From assembly GCA_947685225.1 (NCBI GenBank), contig CANTUV010000062.1, positions 17,380,501 to 17,444,500 on the forward strand: 64,000 nt of DNA, in the 5' to 3' direction. The DNA comes from Garcia nutans (Eukaryota > Streptophyta > Magnoliopsida > Malpighiales > Euphorbiaceae). A model generated the notes under the pieces. The model made no database searches. It worked only from the letters and a program-made list of their open reading frames with translations, and was not told the DNA's origin. The position numbers and the translations under genes are program-made. Below are positions 22,786 through 35,160 of the stretch, one piece after another. The stretch's first letter is position 1, and every line of letters starts with the position of its first letter.

Positions 22786-25776
22786 TGTAACACCCTTACA
22801 CCCTATATACGTACAATACATATTTTCAGCATATGTAAAATATGCATATACGGTACAAAAATGTCAGAGACCGGTTTAATAAAAATTTTTACATTTCTAA
22901 TTTAAAATTTAAAATTCTAAATATATAAAAATTAAATAGAATATAAATATTTTTTACTTGTTATAAGAACCCAAAATAAATAATATATATAAAAATCTCC
23001 GGAAAAAATTCGCTAGAGTTTTGTCTGTAATTTGAATATCCCAAAATTTAGCAATTACTCAACCTGCAAAAAGAAAACACTCCCAAATAATTTCAAATCA
23101 CCAACTCAACCATACTTCTCAATTTCACCAAGTTTCTCAAACATTTTTATATATATATAGATATATATATATATATATATATTTTAAAACACACTTGCTC
23201 TCCCATTTCAAATACATTGACCCAAACATTCTTTATAATATACAATATGTAAAATTCAAAATATAATATATTAGGCATAATACTCAAAATGTACAATAAC
23301 ATAAAAATATATACATACTGCTGGCAGTGTTTCTGATCTCGATGGCAACTCAACAAGGTCAACTACAAGTCTAGACCTGACCTGGTCTAGAAGAACTCTC
23401 TAGCTCAACTGGGTCTACCCTGTCACCTGCGCGATGGAAACAATCGCGCTAAGCCGGAGCCTAGTGGTACAAACTTTGATAATAACAATATAAATCAATG
23501 CAATACCAAATGTACAATGCATATAGATGTCACATTAATCCACTTTCTTATATTTTTCAAATATTTCATAAGCATAACTCATAACATTGTATTCCTCAAT
23601 TGTATCATATTTCCTAAATCACATTAAAACAAAGACATGCATAGGCCCAAAAAGGATCTAATATGCTAATCAAATTTCAGAGTTACTGCTTTGGTCCATA
23701 ATGACATATGTGTCTAGCCTCGTAGGTAATATATATATATATATATATATATCCATGGATAATATAACAGCCCCAGTCTCTTGGACCTCAACCCGGCTAG
23801 ACCCTTAGGCCCCAGTATCTTGGTCCTCAACCCGGCTAGACTGCTATAGTTTTTGAGGCTTACAACCCAGTCTTTTTACCCCAAAAACATCATATTTATT
23901 AGCTGGCCTGGCTTACGACCCAGTCTTTTCACCATTACAGCGTGTAGACCGTCGGCAATCATAGGCATGCTGCCAAACCCAGAACTCTGAAAATTGAATA
24001 ACATACTAGGCACACAATTTATTCATATTTCTCATTATTAATCTCTTTCTCATTTTCACATATTCAATCTAGGCACATTGCCTTATTTTCTCTTTTTTTT
24101 TCTTATTTTTCTCATTTTTCACATCTTTCTCAATTTTCTTATTTTTATCAATATCAATTCTTTTCACAACACATTACCCAATTACTTTGGGTATTTTCAC
24201 ATGTTACACAAATTAGCCATTATCAATGGCTTTTCACAATGCATTTAACACATATATGACATTACAAATGTCATAGCACATTATTCATACACAATCAATG
24301 AACCAAGCAGCTTAACACATTTTCCAACCAAAATGTGTTAAGTCCAAATGTTATACAAATGTAAACATTATATTCAAAGTTTGTACATACCTCATCCAGC
24401 AACCCAAAGCAAGCTAAAAATAACCTTCAATCCAATCTTTCTAACTTGCCCTTCACCACTTGGATAAAGCAAATCAACCTCTCTCAATGCCTAAACCAAA
24501 TGTGATAGCAAATAATCATTTAGTATCACATTTAATGGCATTTCCAACATTAAATCATAATTACACATCACTCCTACAAATTTCCAAAAATTTAGCCTTT
24601 CCTTACTTCAACATTGGAATTCCATTTTACAACAATTAAATTAGAATTTTAAGTTTTTTTATATTTTTAAAAATATATTTTAATACATTTAAATCATTTA
24701 CATTATAAAAATACACTCTTATACACAAAATCTCAAAAATGGCATAACCTTCCCCAATTGAAGGTTTTCCATTCCAACACAATCCATTACTCTTTTCAAG
24801 CTTATTTTTATCACTTTTAACACTAAATAACATGCTTAAACAAATAAAATCACACAATTCAACCACTTTGGAAAATCACTTTTCCAAAACCCTAAATCTC
24901 CACTTCCATTCTCATACTCCAACCCAACACCGCCAAATCCAATATTTGACTTTAAAATACTTGTTTATGAATCAAAACAACTCATTTGGAAACAATTTGC
25001 ACGATTAAAATTCATGTTTTCAAAACCCCAAAAAATCCATAACCCTAAATTCTCTCTCTTCACCATTCTTTAACCAAACTCCATCATCTCTTCAATCTAA
25101 CCTTAGAATCATTGTTAAATACCCAAAATAACATCATACACACCAATTCCAACAATTCCAACATACTACATCAAAATCTCAAAACTCACATAATCTCATC
25201 TTCCATGGAATTCAAAGAAAAGAGATGGAAACTTACTAATTTTGGTGGAAATCACCAAAAATCCACTTGAAACTTGTTAATTCCTTCAATTTATGGAGTA
25301 TGGAAGAATCAAAATCTTTGATCTTCGAGCTCTCATGGAAGCCACGTCCTTGAAGAAGAAGAAGAAGAAGAAGAAGAAGAAGACTTTTAACATTATTTTC
25401 CTTTCATCTTTTTTTTTAACCACAAATATATATATATATATATAAATTATTTAATATTTAATTATTTAATTATTTTTTAAATAAATTAAAAGTCCTAATT
25501 TCCCTCTTCCATTTAAAAATTATTTATTTTTGAATTATTTTATTAATTTTGAATTTATAAAATTTAATTACCAAAATACCCTTTTATTTTAAAAATTGTT
25601 GACTTTTATGAGTTATGTATATTTTGCATATATATCATATGTATATTCCACTTTTTCATTTAAAATCCCTTTAATTTTCATTTAAAACCATTAATTTAAT
25701 TTATCCTTTTAAATTATAATTTATTTTATCAATTTTTTCAAAAATTAGAAATTTTTAAAAATTTTAGGATGTTACA
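22786..25776 (-). repeat. 3' LTR of element B
   Basis: 2991 bp from TGTAACACCC to GATGTTACA on the plus strand. It contains a TA-dinucleotide run (about 23143-23185), a second run near 23733-23752, a (GAA)n run near 25352, and ACTTAC at 25231-25236, which is a GTAAGT donor-like site on the element strand. Confidence 0.92.
23429..23449 (-). other. GCGCGAT LTR hairpin (element B)
   Basis: GCGCGAT (23429-23435) and ATCGCGC (23443-23449) form a perfect 7-bp inverted repeat with a 7-nt loop. In solo LTR A the same place (about 6244-6264) reads GCACGAT and ATTGAGC, a decayed version. Confidence 0.7.
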
Positions 25777-25790
25777 ATTCTCTCCCCCTA
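25777..25790 (-). promoter_or_regulatory. polypurine tract of element B
   Basis: Minus strand TAGGGGGAGAGAAT directly before the 3' LTR. It is purine-only except for its two terminal T's, as expected for second-strand DNA priming. Confidence 0.8.
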
Positions 25791-25821
25791 AAATAAATTT
25801 CGTCCCCGAAATTACCTGTTC

Positions 25822-27156
25822 TCAAGTCTGGAACAAATGGGAAAACTGACTCTGCATCACCTGCTCACTTTCCCATGTCACCTCCTCAGTGGCATGATTC
25901 CTCCAAAGGACTTTCACAAGTGGTACCCTCTTATTCCTCAATTCTTTAACCTATCGTGCCAAAATCGCCACTGGTTCTTCCTCATAAGTCAGATCTGGAC
26001 TCACCTCAATGGACTCCACTGACAAGATATGAGATGGGTCAGACCTGTATCTCTGAAGCATCGAGATATGGAAAACATTATGTATTCGATCCAATTCAGG
26101 CAGCAAAGCTAGTCTATAAACCACTGGACCAACTCTCTCCAACACCTCATATGGTCCTATGAAATAAGGACTCAACTTCCTTTTGCGGCCAAATCTCAAA
26201 ATCTTCTTCCATGGAGACACCTTCAGAAACACTTTATCTCCCACACTGAACTCTATGTCTCTTCTCTTTAAATCTGAATAAGATTTTTGTCGGTCTGAAG
26301 CTACTTTCAAATGACCCCAAATCACCTTCACTTTCTCCTCTGTTTCCTTAATCAAATTGGGACCAACTAGTTTACCTTCTCCAACTTCATCCTACACAAA
26401 GGTGTCCTACAAATCCTGCCATATAAAGCCTCATAAGGAGTCATCCCAATACTCGACTAATGACTGTTGTTATAAGCAAATTCAATTAATGGCAAAAATC
26501 TATCCCAATTCCCAGTAAAATCAATGATACAACTCCTCAACATATCCTCCAGAATCTATATCACTCTCTCTGATGTCCATCTATCTAAGGATGGAAAGCA
26601 GTACTAAAATGCAATCGAGAACCCAAAGCATTATGCAAACTGTTCCAAAACCTTGAAGTAAACCGGGATCTCGATCCGACACTAAAGAAATTAGGACTCC
26701 ATGCAACCTGACTATCTCGTTGATATACAACTCAGCCAACCTCTTAAGAGAATAATCCATCCGAACTGGAAGAAAATGAGCTGTCTTCGTCATCCAATCA
26801 ACTATAACCTAGATTGCATCATGCTTTTTCTGGGTCAAAGGTAGTCTAGTCACAAAATCCATTGTCACTCGCTCCCATTTCCACTCTGGCACTAACAAAG
26901 GTTGGAGCAACCCTGAAGGAACTTGGTGCTCAACCTTCACTTTCTGGCAAGTGAGACATCTGGGTACAAACTCTGCCATGTCCCTCTTCATACCTGACCA
27001 CCAATAATGTTGCTTCAAGTCCTGATACATCTTGGTACTCCCAGGGTGTATAGGAAAAAGTGAATGATGTGCTTCCTCTAATATCATTCTTTTCAATTCT
27101 GCATCATCAGGAATACACAATCTATCTCTGTACCATAGACTGCCATCATCCCTCAC
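25822..27156 (-). pseudogene. element B integrase with chromodomain-like tail
   Basis: Three minus-strand pieces. 27156-26809 has the zinc finger (HHSLFPIHPGSTKMYQDLK...CLTCQ) and the first catalytic Asp region (RVTMDFVTRLP). 26793-26581 has LISLVSDRDPG around the second Asp. 26355-25951 has FLKVSPWKKILRF and FIGPYEVLERVGPVVYRL (GPY/F module). After a stop near 25950 the frame continues as LVKVLWRNH...EEVTWESE, the short chromodomain-like tail of Tekay/Del elements, and ends at 25822-25824. Stops and a shift break it between the second and third pieces, and the Glu-containing core segment is damaged. Confidence 0.83.
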
Positions 27157-28525
27157 ACAAAAGTCTCAACTCTCCCCCCTTCTGACAAACCAACACAATT
27201 TTCTGAATTCTCTCATCTGCCAACTGAGCCTCCCTAATATGATCCAACAGGACTGGCCTCAACTGCAACTGAGCCACCAGAGCACCATCATCAGAAGATT
27301 CAAATCTAGCATGCAACGCTCTCAACTCAACAAGCAATGAGAGTGAATAAGCAATCAAACCTGCCAAAGATTTTCAACTTAAGGCATCAGCAACAACATT
27401 TGCCTTACCAAAATGATAATCAATCAAATAGTCATAGTCTTTAATCAACTCTAACCACCGTCTCTGCTGAAGATTCAGCTCTCTCTGAACACCCAGGTAT
27501 TTCAAACTTTTGTGATCCGTATAAATGAAACACTTCTCCCCATAAAGATAATGTCGCCAAATCTTCAAAGCAAAAACTATGGCTGCTAACTCCAAATCAT
27601 GCATCGGATAATTCAGCTCATGTGATTTGAACTGTCGAGAGGCATAAGCAATTACTCTACCCTCCTGCATCAGAGCACAATCTAAACCACTGTGTGAAGC
27701 ATCACTGTATATCACATATGGTTTACCTTCCACAGGCAGGGTAAGGACAGGAGCCTGAGTCAACATCTCCCTCAGCTGCTCAAAATTCACCTGACGCCGA
27801 TTAGTCCACACAAATTTAACTCCTTTTCGAAGTAATCTGGTGAGTGGTGTAGCTATTATAGGAAAACCCTTAACAAATCGGCGATAATAGCCTGCCAATC
27901 CTATAAAACTTCTAACTTCTGTCACAATCTTCAGTGGACTCCAATTCAAGATAGCCTTAATTTTACTTGAATCAACTCTAATACCCTCTATTGAAACCAC
28001 ATGACCAAGAAAAGCTACCTGATTAAGCCATAACTCACACTTAGACAACTTATCATACAACTGCTTTTATCTTAGAGTCTGCAATATGATCTGCAAATGC
28101 CTATCATGATCCTCCTTATTACATGAATACACCAAGATATCATCAATGAAGACCACCACAAACTGATCTAAATATGGTCTAAATACCCTATTCATCAACT
28201 CCATAAAAGCTGCTGGTGCATTCGTCAATTCAAAGGGCATCACTAGAAACTCATAATGCCATACCTCGTATGAAAAGTTGTCTTGGGTACATCCACATCT
28301 CTAACTCAACTGATGGTACCCTGATCTCAGATCAATCTTAGAGAATACTATTGTTCCCTTCAACTAATCAAAGAGATCATCTATCTGAGGCAAAGGATGC
28401 CTGTTCTTGATGGTCACCTTATTCAACTGCCTATAATCAATACACAATCTCATGGTTCCAACTTTCTTCTTCACAAATGGGGACACACTAGGGTGAATAA
28501 ACCCTTTATCTAATAACTCCTGAAA
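27157..28525 (-). pseudogene. element B reverse transcriptase and RNase H
   Basis: The RT part (28525-28061) is read through several stops. It shows a DYRQLNK fingers motif near 28440, a VMPFELTNAPAAF motif near 28230 and the catalytic FIDDILVYS near 28140. The frame 28060-27374 carries the RT thumb (AFLGHVVSIEGI, EVRSFIGLAGYYRRFVKGF) and RNase H (VIYSDASHSGLDCALMQEG, with YSDAS the first catalytic Asp, and HDLELAAIVFALKIWRHYLYG). It ends in the HFGKANVVADALS tail common to these elements. 27367-27146 is the linker toward integrase. Confidence 0.85.
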
Positions 28526-29212
28526 CTACACCTTAAACTCTCTCAACTCAGCAGGTGCCATCCGATAAGGGGTAATAGAGATAGGAGTGGTACCAGGTAA
28601 CAAATAGATACCAAACTCCACTTCTCTCTCAGGAGGTACCTCTGGCAACTCATCAGGGAAAACATCTGAAAATTCGGCAACTGTGGGTATACTTTCAAGT
28701 AGGGATCCCACTACTCTAGTATCTACAACATGAGCAAGATAAGCCTCACATCCCTTTCGAATCATCCTCCTAGCTGAAACAACTGAAACAAATATAAATG
28801 AAAGGTAACTTTGCACACCAGATACCATCACATTCCTACCATGACGTGTTCTCAAAGTAACACATTTCTTTTGACAGTCTACCATAGCCCCATGCTTGGA
28901 TAACCAATCCATGCCCAAAATCAGATCATATTCCTCGAGAGGCATCTCAATCAAGTCACCGAGAAACTCCTCATCCTGAACAACAAATGGACTATCTCGG
29001 TGCACCCTGTTCACCACAACACTATGCCCTAAAGGATTTGTCACCAAGACATCAAATCCTAGGGACTCAGAATGCAATTTAGTCATAGGCAATATAGATG
29101 CACTTATGTATGAATGCTTAGATCCAGGATCTAATAGAGCAAGGACTGAAATACCAAATAAAGAAAATGTACCAACAATGACGGCTGAAGCATCTGGCTG
29201 CCTCTGCATCAC
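28526..29212 (-). pseudogene. element B protease region
   Basis: The minus frame contains ISVLALLDPGSKHSYISAS, the aspartic protease active-site segment (D-P-G-S in place of the usual D-S/T-G), and DLILGMDWLSKHGAMVDC, the conserved downstream motif. It ends with PDVFPDELPEVPPERE, the linker to RT typical of Tekay-like elements. A stop near 28526 separates it from RT. Confidence 0.82.
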
Positions 29213-30156
29213 ATAAACCCATTAAGATGTCCCAGCCTCATCTAGCCTACTACCTCCGGATGTAGAACCTCCTCTCTGACTAAACCCAGGTCGACCACCT
29301 CTACTAAAACCTCTGCCACCATGACTACCTCTGACACTAGGTCGAAAAGATGCAGTATCTGCCTGCCTAACCTCTAGTGGCTTGGGACAATCTCTGATAA
29401 AATGGTTTGACAATCCACATCTAAAACACACTCCCGAAGCACCTCTCCACCAGTAGACACCCCCGTGTACTCTACCACAATGAACACAAGTAGGTGGAGT
29501 AGGTCTCTGAGCCACTGGAGTCAGAGCACTAGCCACTAAAACTGCAGGTCTCTGTCTCTGTTTCTGCTGCTGTACTGACCTGCCAAACTACCCCTGACTC
29601 CTACTAAACCTCTGAAAATATCCCCCTCGACCTCTCTTCACTGATGAAGACCCTGCCTCACTCTGGGATCTCCTAACTTTGGTCTCCTCAACCCTTGTAG
29701 CTGCTGCAAGACTCTGTGCCCTCTCAGAGTATATGAAACCGTCTTCCATCAATCATATGCATCTCTCTGCAGAAGAGATCTGGCATAATCAAACTTCTCT
29801 TCTGGACTAGCCCGTAACTAAATAAATATCCTCTGAACCCAGTCTAGCCACTGCTCTACTATAGCAGGATTTGTAGTACAAACAAAGCCCTCAGCCCCAT
29901 ACTTTCTCAGTTTATCATACTGCCTCACCGGCAACTGTGGCTGCAGCTGTGGCGGTGGCGGCTGCGTAACTGGAGCCTGCCTCAACAACTCTACCATATG
30001 CCATACCCAGCCAGGTGGAACCTCATCAGCTGCTGGTCTCACAGGCACAGAAACAGATGCCTCACTAGCAGATACAACTCTAGCTCCATCTCTACCCTCA
30101 TCTGGAGCCACACTCTCTGCACTACCCTCAGTAGCCTGATGTGGCCGAGATGCCAT
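29213..30156 (-). pseudogene. element B gag
   Basis: The ATG at 30156 starts a proline/serine-rich N-terminus with RKYGAEGFVCTTNPAIVEQWLD, the start of the gag core. A stop at about 29818 follows. The next part reads SPEEKFDYARSLLQRDAY and then passes straight into a basic region, so a large part of the gag core appears deleted. The frame 29536-29222 carries the zinc knuckle CFRCGLSNHFIRDC (CX2CX4HX4C) with a Gly/Arg-rich tail. The start was chosen because it lies 170 bp from the LTR, just after a CAAATATAG acceptor-like sequence. Confidence 0.78.
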
Positions 30157-30306
30157 AACTATCTATATTTGCAAACAAATCAGAAAATACTATATCAGAG
30201 ATTAGAAACTGCCAATGCCAATGCATCTATTACAATTAAAAACTATTTTTCAAATCACCCATTTTCTCTCTCTATCATCCCACCTAGGTCGAGAACCTCA
30301 AACATA

Positions 30307-30319
30307 GGTTCTGATACCA
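30307..30319 (-). promoter_or_regulatory. tRNA-Met primer-binding site of element B
   Basis: Minus strand TGGTATCAGAACC, seven bases from the LTR end at 30327. It matches the 3' end of initiator tRNA-Met over its first ten bases, with one base changed compared with the site of element C. Confidence 0.82.
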
Positions 30320-30326
30320 AAACAAA

Positions 30327-31167
30327 TGTAACACCCTTATACCCTATATACGTACAATACATATTTTCAGCATATGTAAAATATGCGTATATGGTACAAA
30401 AATGTCACAGACCAGTTTAATAAAAAATTTTCACAATTCCAATTTAAAATTTCAAATTCTAAATATATAAAAATTATATAGAATATAAATATGCTTTACT
30501 TGTTATAAGAACCCAAAATAAATAATATATATAAAAATCTCTGGGAAAAATTCGTCAGAGTTTTGCCTGTAATTTGAATATCCCAAAATTTAGCAATTAC
30601 TCAACCTGCAAAAAGAAAACACTCCCAAATAATTTCAAATCACCAACTCAACCATACTTCTCAATTTCACCAAGTTTCTCAAACATTTATATATAGACAT
30701 ATATATAATTTAAAACATACTTACTCTCCCATTTCAAGTACATTGACCCAAACATTCTTTATAATATACAACACGTAAAATTAAAAATATAATATATTAT
30801 GCATAATACTCAAAATGTACAATAACATAAAAATATATACATGCTGCTGGCAATGTTTCTGATCTCGATAGCAACTCAACAAGCTCAACTACAAGTCTAG
30901 ACCTGACCTGGTATAGAAGAAATCTCTGGCTCAACTGGGTCTACCCTATCACCTGCGCGATGGAAACAATTGCGCTAAGCAAAAGCCTAATGGTACAAAC
31001 TTTGATAATAACAATATAACTCAATGCAATACCAAATGCACAATGCATATAGATGTCACGTCAATCCACTTTCTTATATTTTTCAAATAATTCATAATCA
31101 CAACACATAACATTGTATTGCTCAATTGTATCATAATTCCTAATTCACATTAAAACAAAGACATGCA
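30327..31167 (-). repeat. 5' LTR of element B, truncated
   Basis: Matches the first ~840 bp (plus-strand reading) of the 3' LTR from TGTAACACCC to about AAAGACATGCAT. It then changes abruptly to TAT leader sequence. The promoter-bearing end of the LTR is missing. Confidence 0.85.
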
Positions 31168-31754
31168 TTAATGGATTAATAGAAAATCTTAATGCAAGGA
31201 TAAGGTATCTATATGTGATTTAAGATGGGACATTTTTTGAGGTTTAAGAATAGGCTTTGTATTTTGAAGATGCAATAAAAAGTTCCTAATCTAAAAAAAA
31301 AAGGCCAAGATTAATTGTCTTTTAAATCTTAAATAGGCACATGCTCGATGAAATATTTCCTTTAACTAAGTTGAGTCAATTACAAAAAGTACTATTACAC
31401 CAAGGAGGGGTTGTATTTAAGATTTGAAGGATTATTAATGAGATTTTAAGTTAACTTGGGGGAAGTTACTAGGCTTCCTATATGAGCTTGAGTTGAAAGG
31501 GTAAAAGGCCAAGGCTCCCACAATAGGATATATTCGAAGGATTGGGCATGCAAGTGGTTATGCTTGCTTATTCTCTATATCTTTAGTGAAGATATGGTAT
31601 CCATCACACCACATAACATGGGTATCATGAGTCACTCTCACACATAGACAATACAACTACTGCAATGCAAGAATAATATTTCAAATAGTTAGACATAAAA
31701 TAATACATAGATCAATGGAATAACCTTCTCAAATGTCCCTAGTGGAGTTACCAT
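31168..31754 (-). other. leader of a third TAT copy
   Basis: Similar to the element 2 leader (about 21200-21730), ending in a primer-site-like sequence that reads ATGGTAACTCCACTAGGGA on the minus strand. Gag is missing on the left, cut away at the junction with element B. Confidence 0.55.
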
Positions 31755-31759
31755 TGTGA

Positions 31760-32176
31760 TCGATAGGTTTAAGCTAACTACTCCGTTGACCATACAGATG
31801 TTGACAAACTATCATACTACAATAAATGCATCAATAAATACAAACTTTGTGTTATCTTCATGGTTTAACTCATTTTTAACATTTTTGTCCATTTTCAAAC
31901 TAAATTTATGTTTATATCATCCTTTAATCAACATGGCTATCCACTATAGATCTATATAATCATAATAAAGGGTTCTAGATTATTTAAAGGTCAAAATCTA
32001 CCTCCAATGTAGATTATTCTAGAATTTCAAAATGTAGAATCCAAGGACCTTTGATAAAGCAAAAGAATATGCTTCTTTGATTAGTTCTTGGTGCTTTGAG
32101 TTGAAGTTCTTTTGTGTTTTTTTTCCAGTTCTTGATGGTGCTTTTGCTTCTATAAAAAATTATCCTAAAGAGTCCC
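31760..32176. mobile_element. 417-bp unclassified insertion flanked by TGTGA
   Basis: In the element 2 copy the primer site runs directly into TGTGAGCGGGG. Here TGTGA occurs at 31755-31759 and again at 32177-32181, with 417 AT-rich bp between. The ends (TCGATAGG and AGAGTCCC) are not a recognised terminal repeat. The class is unknown. Confidence 0.4.
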
Positions 32177-32480
32177 TGTGAGCGGGGATTTTTACCCCCA
32201 CTCCTGGTGGAATGGTTCTTGTGACTTCGACACTATTAGGCTTAGGGCTTTAGAGAACGCAGGCTTAAACTTGAAGAAAATGGAGTCACCACTCGGACGG
32301 CTTGGGAAAAAGAAAGGGGTGGATGACTAGATTCCTAAGGAATCCCCAACCCCCTATTGGGTTCAGAAAGTTGGGTACTCATGTTGAAGGTGAGAAGTGG
32401 CCCAATACCCTCATAACGCCCGATTCATTGGAACCAGCCTCCTTTTTGGGTCTAAATATTATAAAATTCTTAAAGATTAT
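32177..32480 (-). mobile_element. TAT LTR fragment (third copy)
   Basis: Matches 10257-10560 and 21731-22030 (GGGGATTTTTACCCCCACTC, then the GGGGTGGATGACT stretch) until the Athila LTR starts. Confidence 0.75.
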
Positions 32481-33906
32481 GACATTGATGGCGAATCAGT
32501 GCCATCACAGTGTTACTGCAAGTGCATGGGTTACATAAGTAATAAAGTAGTGAGTAAGATATCATTCCACTGGGACAAGGTCAAGTACTAGTGCAAATTT
32601 CAACTGTTGATTAGAAAATCAATAGTTTTTGTGATGATTAAAATAAAAGATGAATTATTTAATAAATTAAAGTAAAGAAAAATTGAATGTTTTGCAAAAA
32701 GAGTTGATGATGAAAATATTATCCAAATATTGAATCACCCTAGCCATAAAAATATTTATGAATATCAATTCAATTAAATCCAATAATAGAGTTGAATTGG
32801 CATTCCTCTAAGTTAGATCAAAACCTCTCTTGAGTGAATTAATCCCTAATCACTAAGTAGAATGCTAAGAATCTCTTCTCAAGCATAATTAAATAGATCT
32901 TACAATAAGAACAAGGAATTTTGAACCAAAGGGTCTTGTAAGTCTATCTCTAGCACTCTAATCAACCCTCAATCCTAATAAAAATTCTGTTCATATCAAG
33001 CTTTCTCAAGTCAATAATATGAAAATTACAACCAATCAATAAGTATGCTATTATGAATTGGAAATAAGAAATTAAGAATCAAAAGGATAAAACAACTCAA
33101 TCAAATGATTTAGTTTAATAAGAACTATTCAATCCATACAACAAGGCTAGGGTTCATCAATATCTAGATAGAAACAATTTAGTGCATGCTCATAACAAGA
33201 AAACCAAAATAAAAGAAATAAGTAAAAGAATTCAAACAATCCATAATGATTGATTTGTGTTTCTTCAATTCAATCCTTGAATCTTGATTTTAAATCTCGG
33301 ATGAATTGGATCTTCACCTTCACTCTTAGCTACCAAATACTCTCTTTTTCTCAGGAAGTCAGCTCTAAAATAAAACCTGGATCCCTAATTCACACTTTAG
33401 CTCAAATTTTATAGCCCATAAATTTTTGCCTGACACGCCCATTAATGCGTGAGTGTCTGTGGGCGTGTCAATGGTGTTGTTTCAAACTTTAATGACATAG
33501 GCAGGGACACACCCATGTCCTTGGGTGTGTCATTGCTACTACAATGCTGAGTTAGGAACACAATTAGGGACGCGCCCATGTCAGTGGACGTGTCACAGCT
33601 TCGGCAACACAAGATCAATGGCACGTTGAGTGACATGCCCATGTGTCGAAGCTTCTGAAAAGTAGTTGATGACACGACCATTAACACGCCAATGTCACTG
33701 GGCATGTCAATTAAAGAATTTGCCCAAAATAGCTCCTTTTCTTGTCTTTCATCTGTGATTCCAGCATAAATAACCTTAAGGTTCCAACGTGTCAAAGGTT
33801 CCTAGAATCAATCCTAATAAACACTTGAACAAACAAATTAAACTCAATTTGACAATAAATATATTAAGAAATAGGGGCAAAAATATCATCAACTATACAC
33901 TTATCA
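32481..33906 (-). mobile_element. 3' LTR of Athila element D
   Basis: On the minus strand it begins TGATAAGTG at 33906, immediately after the polypurine tract, a start typical of Athila LTRs. The other end is placed at plus-strand TGACATTGATGG (32481) because the TAT LTR match stops there; this edge is approximate. It contains five GACACG modules at 33428-33712. Confidence 0.7.
33428..33712. repeat. five ~63-bp GACACG...GTGTCA modules in Athila LTR
   Basis: Units such as TGACACGCCCATT...GGGCGTGTCA and ACACACCCATGTCC...GGGTGTGTCATTGCTACT match the module pattern of the solo LTR at 13139-13440, including unit length. Confidence 0.75.
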
Positions 33907-33920
33907 AATTCCCCCACACT
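33907..33920 (-). promoter_or_regulatory. polypurine tract of Athila element D
   Basis: Minus strand AGTGTGGGGGAATT directly before TGATAAGTG. An AGTGTGGGGG tract beside a TGATAAGTG LTR start is characteristic of Athila elements. Confidence 0.8.
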
Positions 33921-35160
33921 AGAGTTTTTGCTTATCCTCAAGCAAACCAAAGCACTATAATAGGCAAAAATGAAGGACCTCTCTATATCCAAAGAAAATA
34001 AAAGTTTTACAATACTTGAATTAGAAAACCCAACATTCTCAACTATAAACTAAATCTCAAACATGATAGTTGAATTAACAAGTTTCAAAACAAAAATCTA
34101 ACAGATCTAAAATCTAAAAATTCAGAGTTAAAAGATTGAGCATAAAATTCAAAGAACTCAAAAGTCATGAATGAAGTAAGAAAGTGTAAAATTTCTCTTA
34201 AGTTCTTTGACCCCTTCATAAAATGCATTGCGTGAAATATTTTTTTTTCAGAAGGAGCCCGACTTGTTTGAATTGATACTAACTTTTTCACGTGAAGGTA
34301 AACATTTGTGATGCCGACCCCTGGTAACTCAGTTAGAATCACCATTCAAATGGCTACTAGCACTATTCATGATTCCAACTCATTCATTTCAATTTAAGAG
34401 TTAAAATCAGTGGAACGGGGATAAATTTTCAAAGCTCATAAAAAATTATTTTAATTTATTATATTTATTTGTTTATTTATTATTTTTTTCAAGTAAAGTG
34501 CTCAGGAACTTAAGATAAAAAGATGTCATACTAAGTTTGACTCATGTATCTGAGAAATTGAGACATGCTAAAAAGTGTAACTAAGGTTTTAAACTTCAGA
34601 TGTACAACTCTCATCAATCAACTACCTAATTCAAACTATCACATTTAGTCTTTAACAATCAATTAAGAAAACTGAGTCAACCTCAACAAGATATTGTCAT
34701 TCATTAAATCAACCATTGATTTAATAAAAAGTGAAACCATTTCACTTTATATTATTATAGCAATCTAGTTTACTTGAACCCAAAAATAAAATTGAAGAAA
34801 CTAAATGAGACAAATGCATCAAGTGGCAAGATTGAAAATAAAAGCTCAATATAAAAATTTATACCTCTCCTCCACACTTAAGTTGCAGATTGCCCCTAAT
34901 GTGTGTAAAATAAGAAAAAGAGCAAAAGAGAAAGAGAACTGCCCTAACATGTCCATGAATCGACATAAATGAAAATGGTTCCAAAAGCATTCCGAAGTCG
35001 AATGAGCTACAGGACAAAAATGGACATACAAAATTGTAAAGGTTCAAAGATATATATATATATAATAATAATAATAATAAAAAAGAAAGATAGAAATACA
35101 AATTAAATGTATAGTCATCCAAAAGAAAAAAAATAAAAGAAAATAAGAAAATAAAAAAAT
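33921..35160 (-). other. Athila D 3' untranslated region
   Basis: AT-rich sequence between the extra ORF and the polypurine tract, with short TA and ATA runs near 35050-35085. The open frames here have no recognisable protein features. Confidence 0.4.

Larger units (their letters stand above)
22786..31167 (-). mobile_element. element B: Tekay/Del-like chromovirus, 5' LTR truncated
   Basis: On the minus strand: partial 5' LTR (31167-30327), primer site, gag, protease, RT, RNase H, integrase with chromodomain-like C-terminus, polypurine tract and complete 3' LTR (25776-22786). The left flank is ATCAA (22781-22785). The matching duplication is gone because the right end is deleted. The frame is broken several times. 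The solo LTR at 5613-8566 belongs to this family. Confidence 0.9.

Noticed and set aside
29998..30420. 140-codon plus-strand frame
   Set aside because: Antisense shadow of element B gag and LTR with no recognisable domain.
34085..35122. Several minus-strand frames of 60-90 codons in the Athila 3' UTR
   Set aside because: No protein-like motifs, AT-rich composition, and no matching position in Athila organisation.
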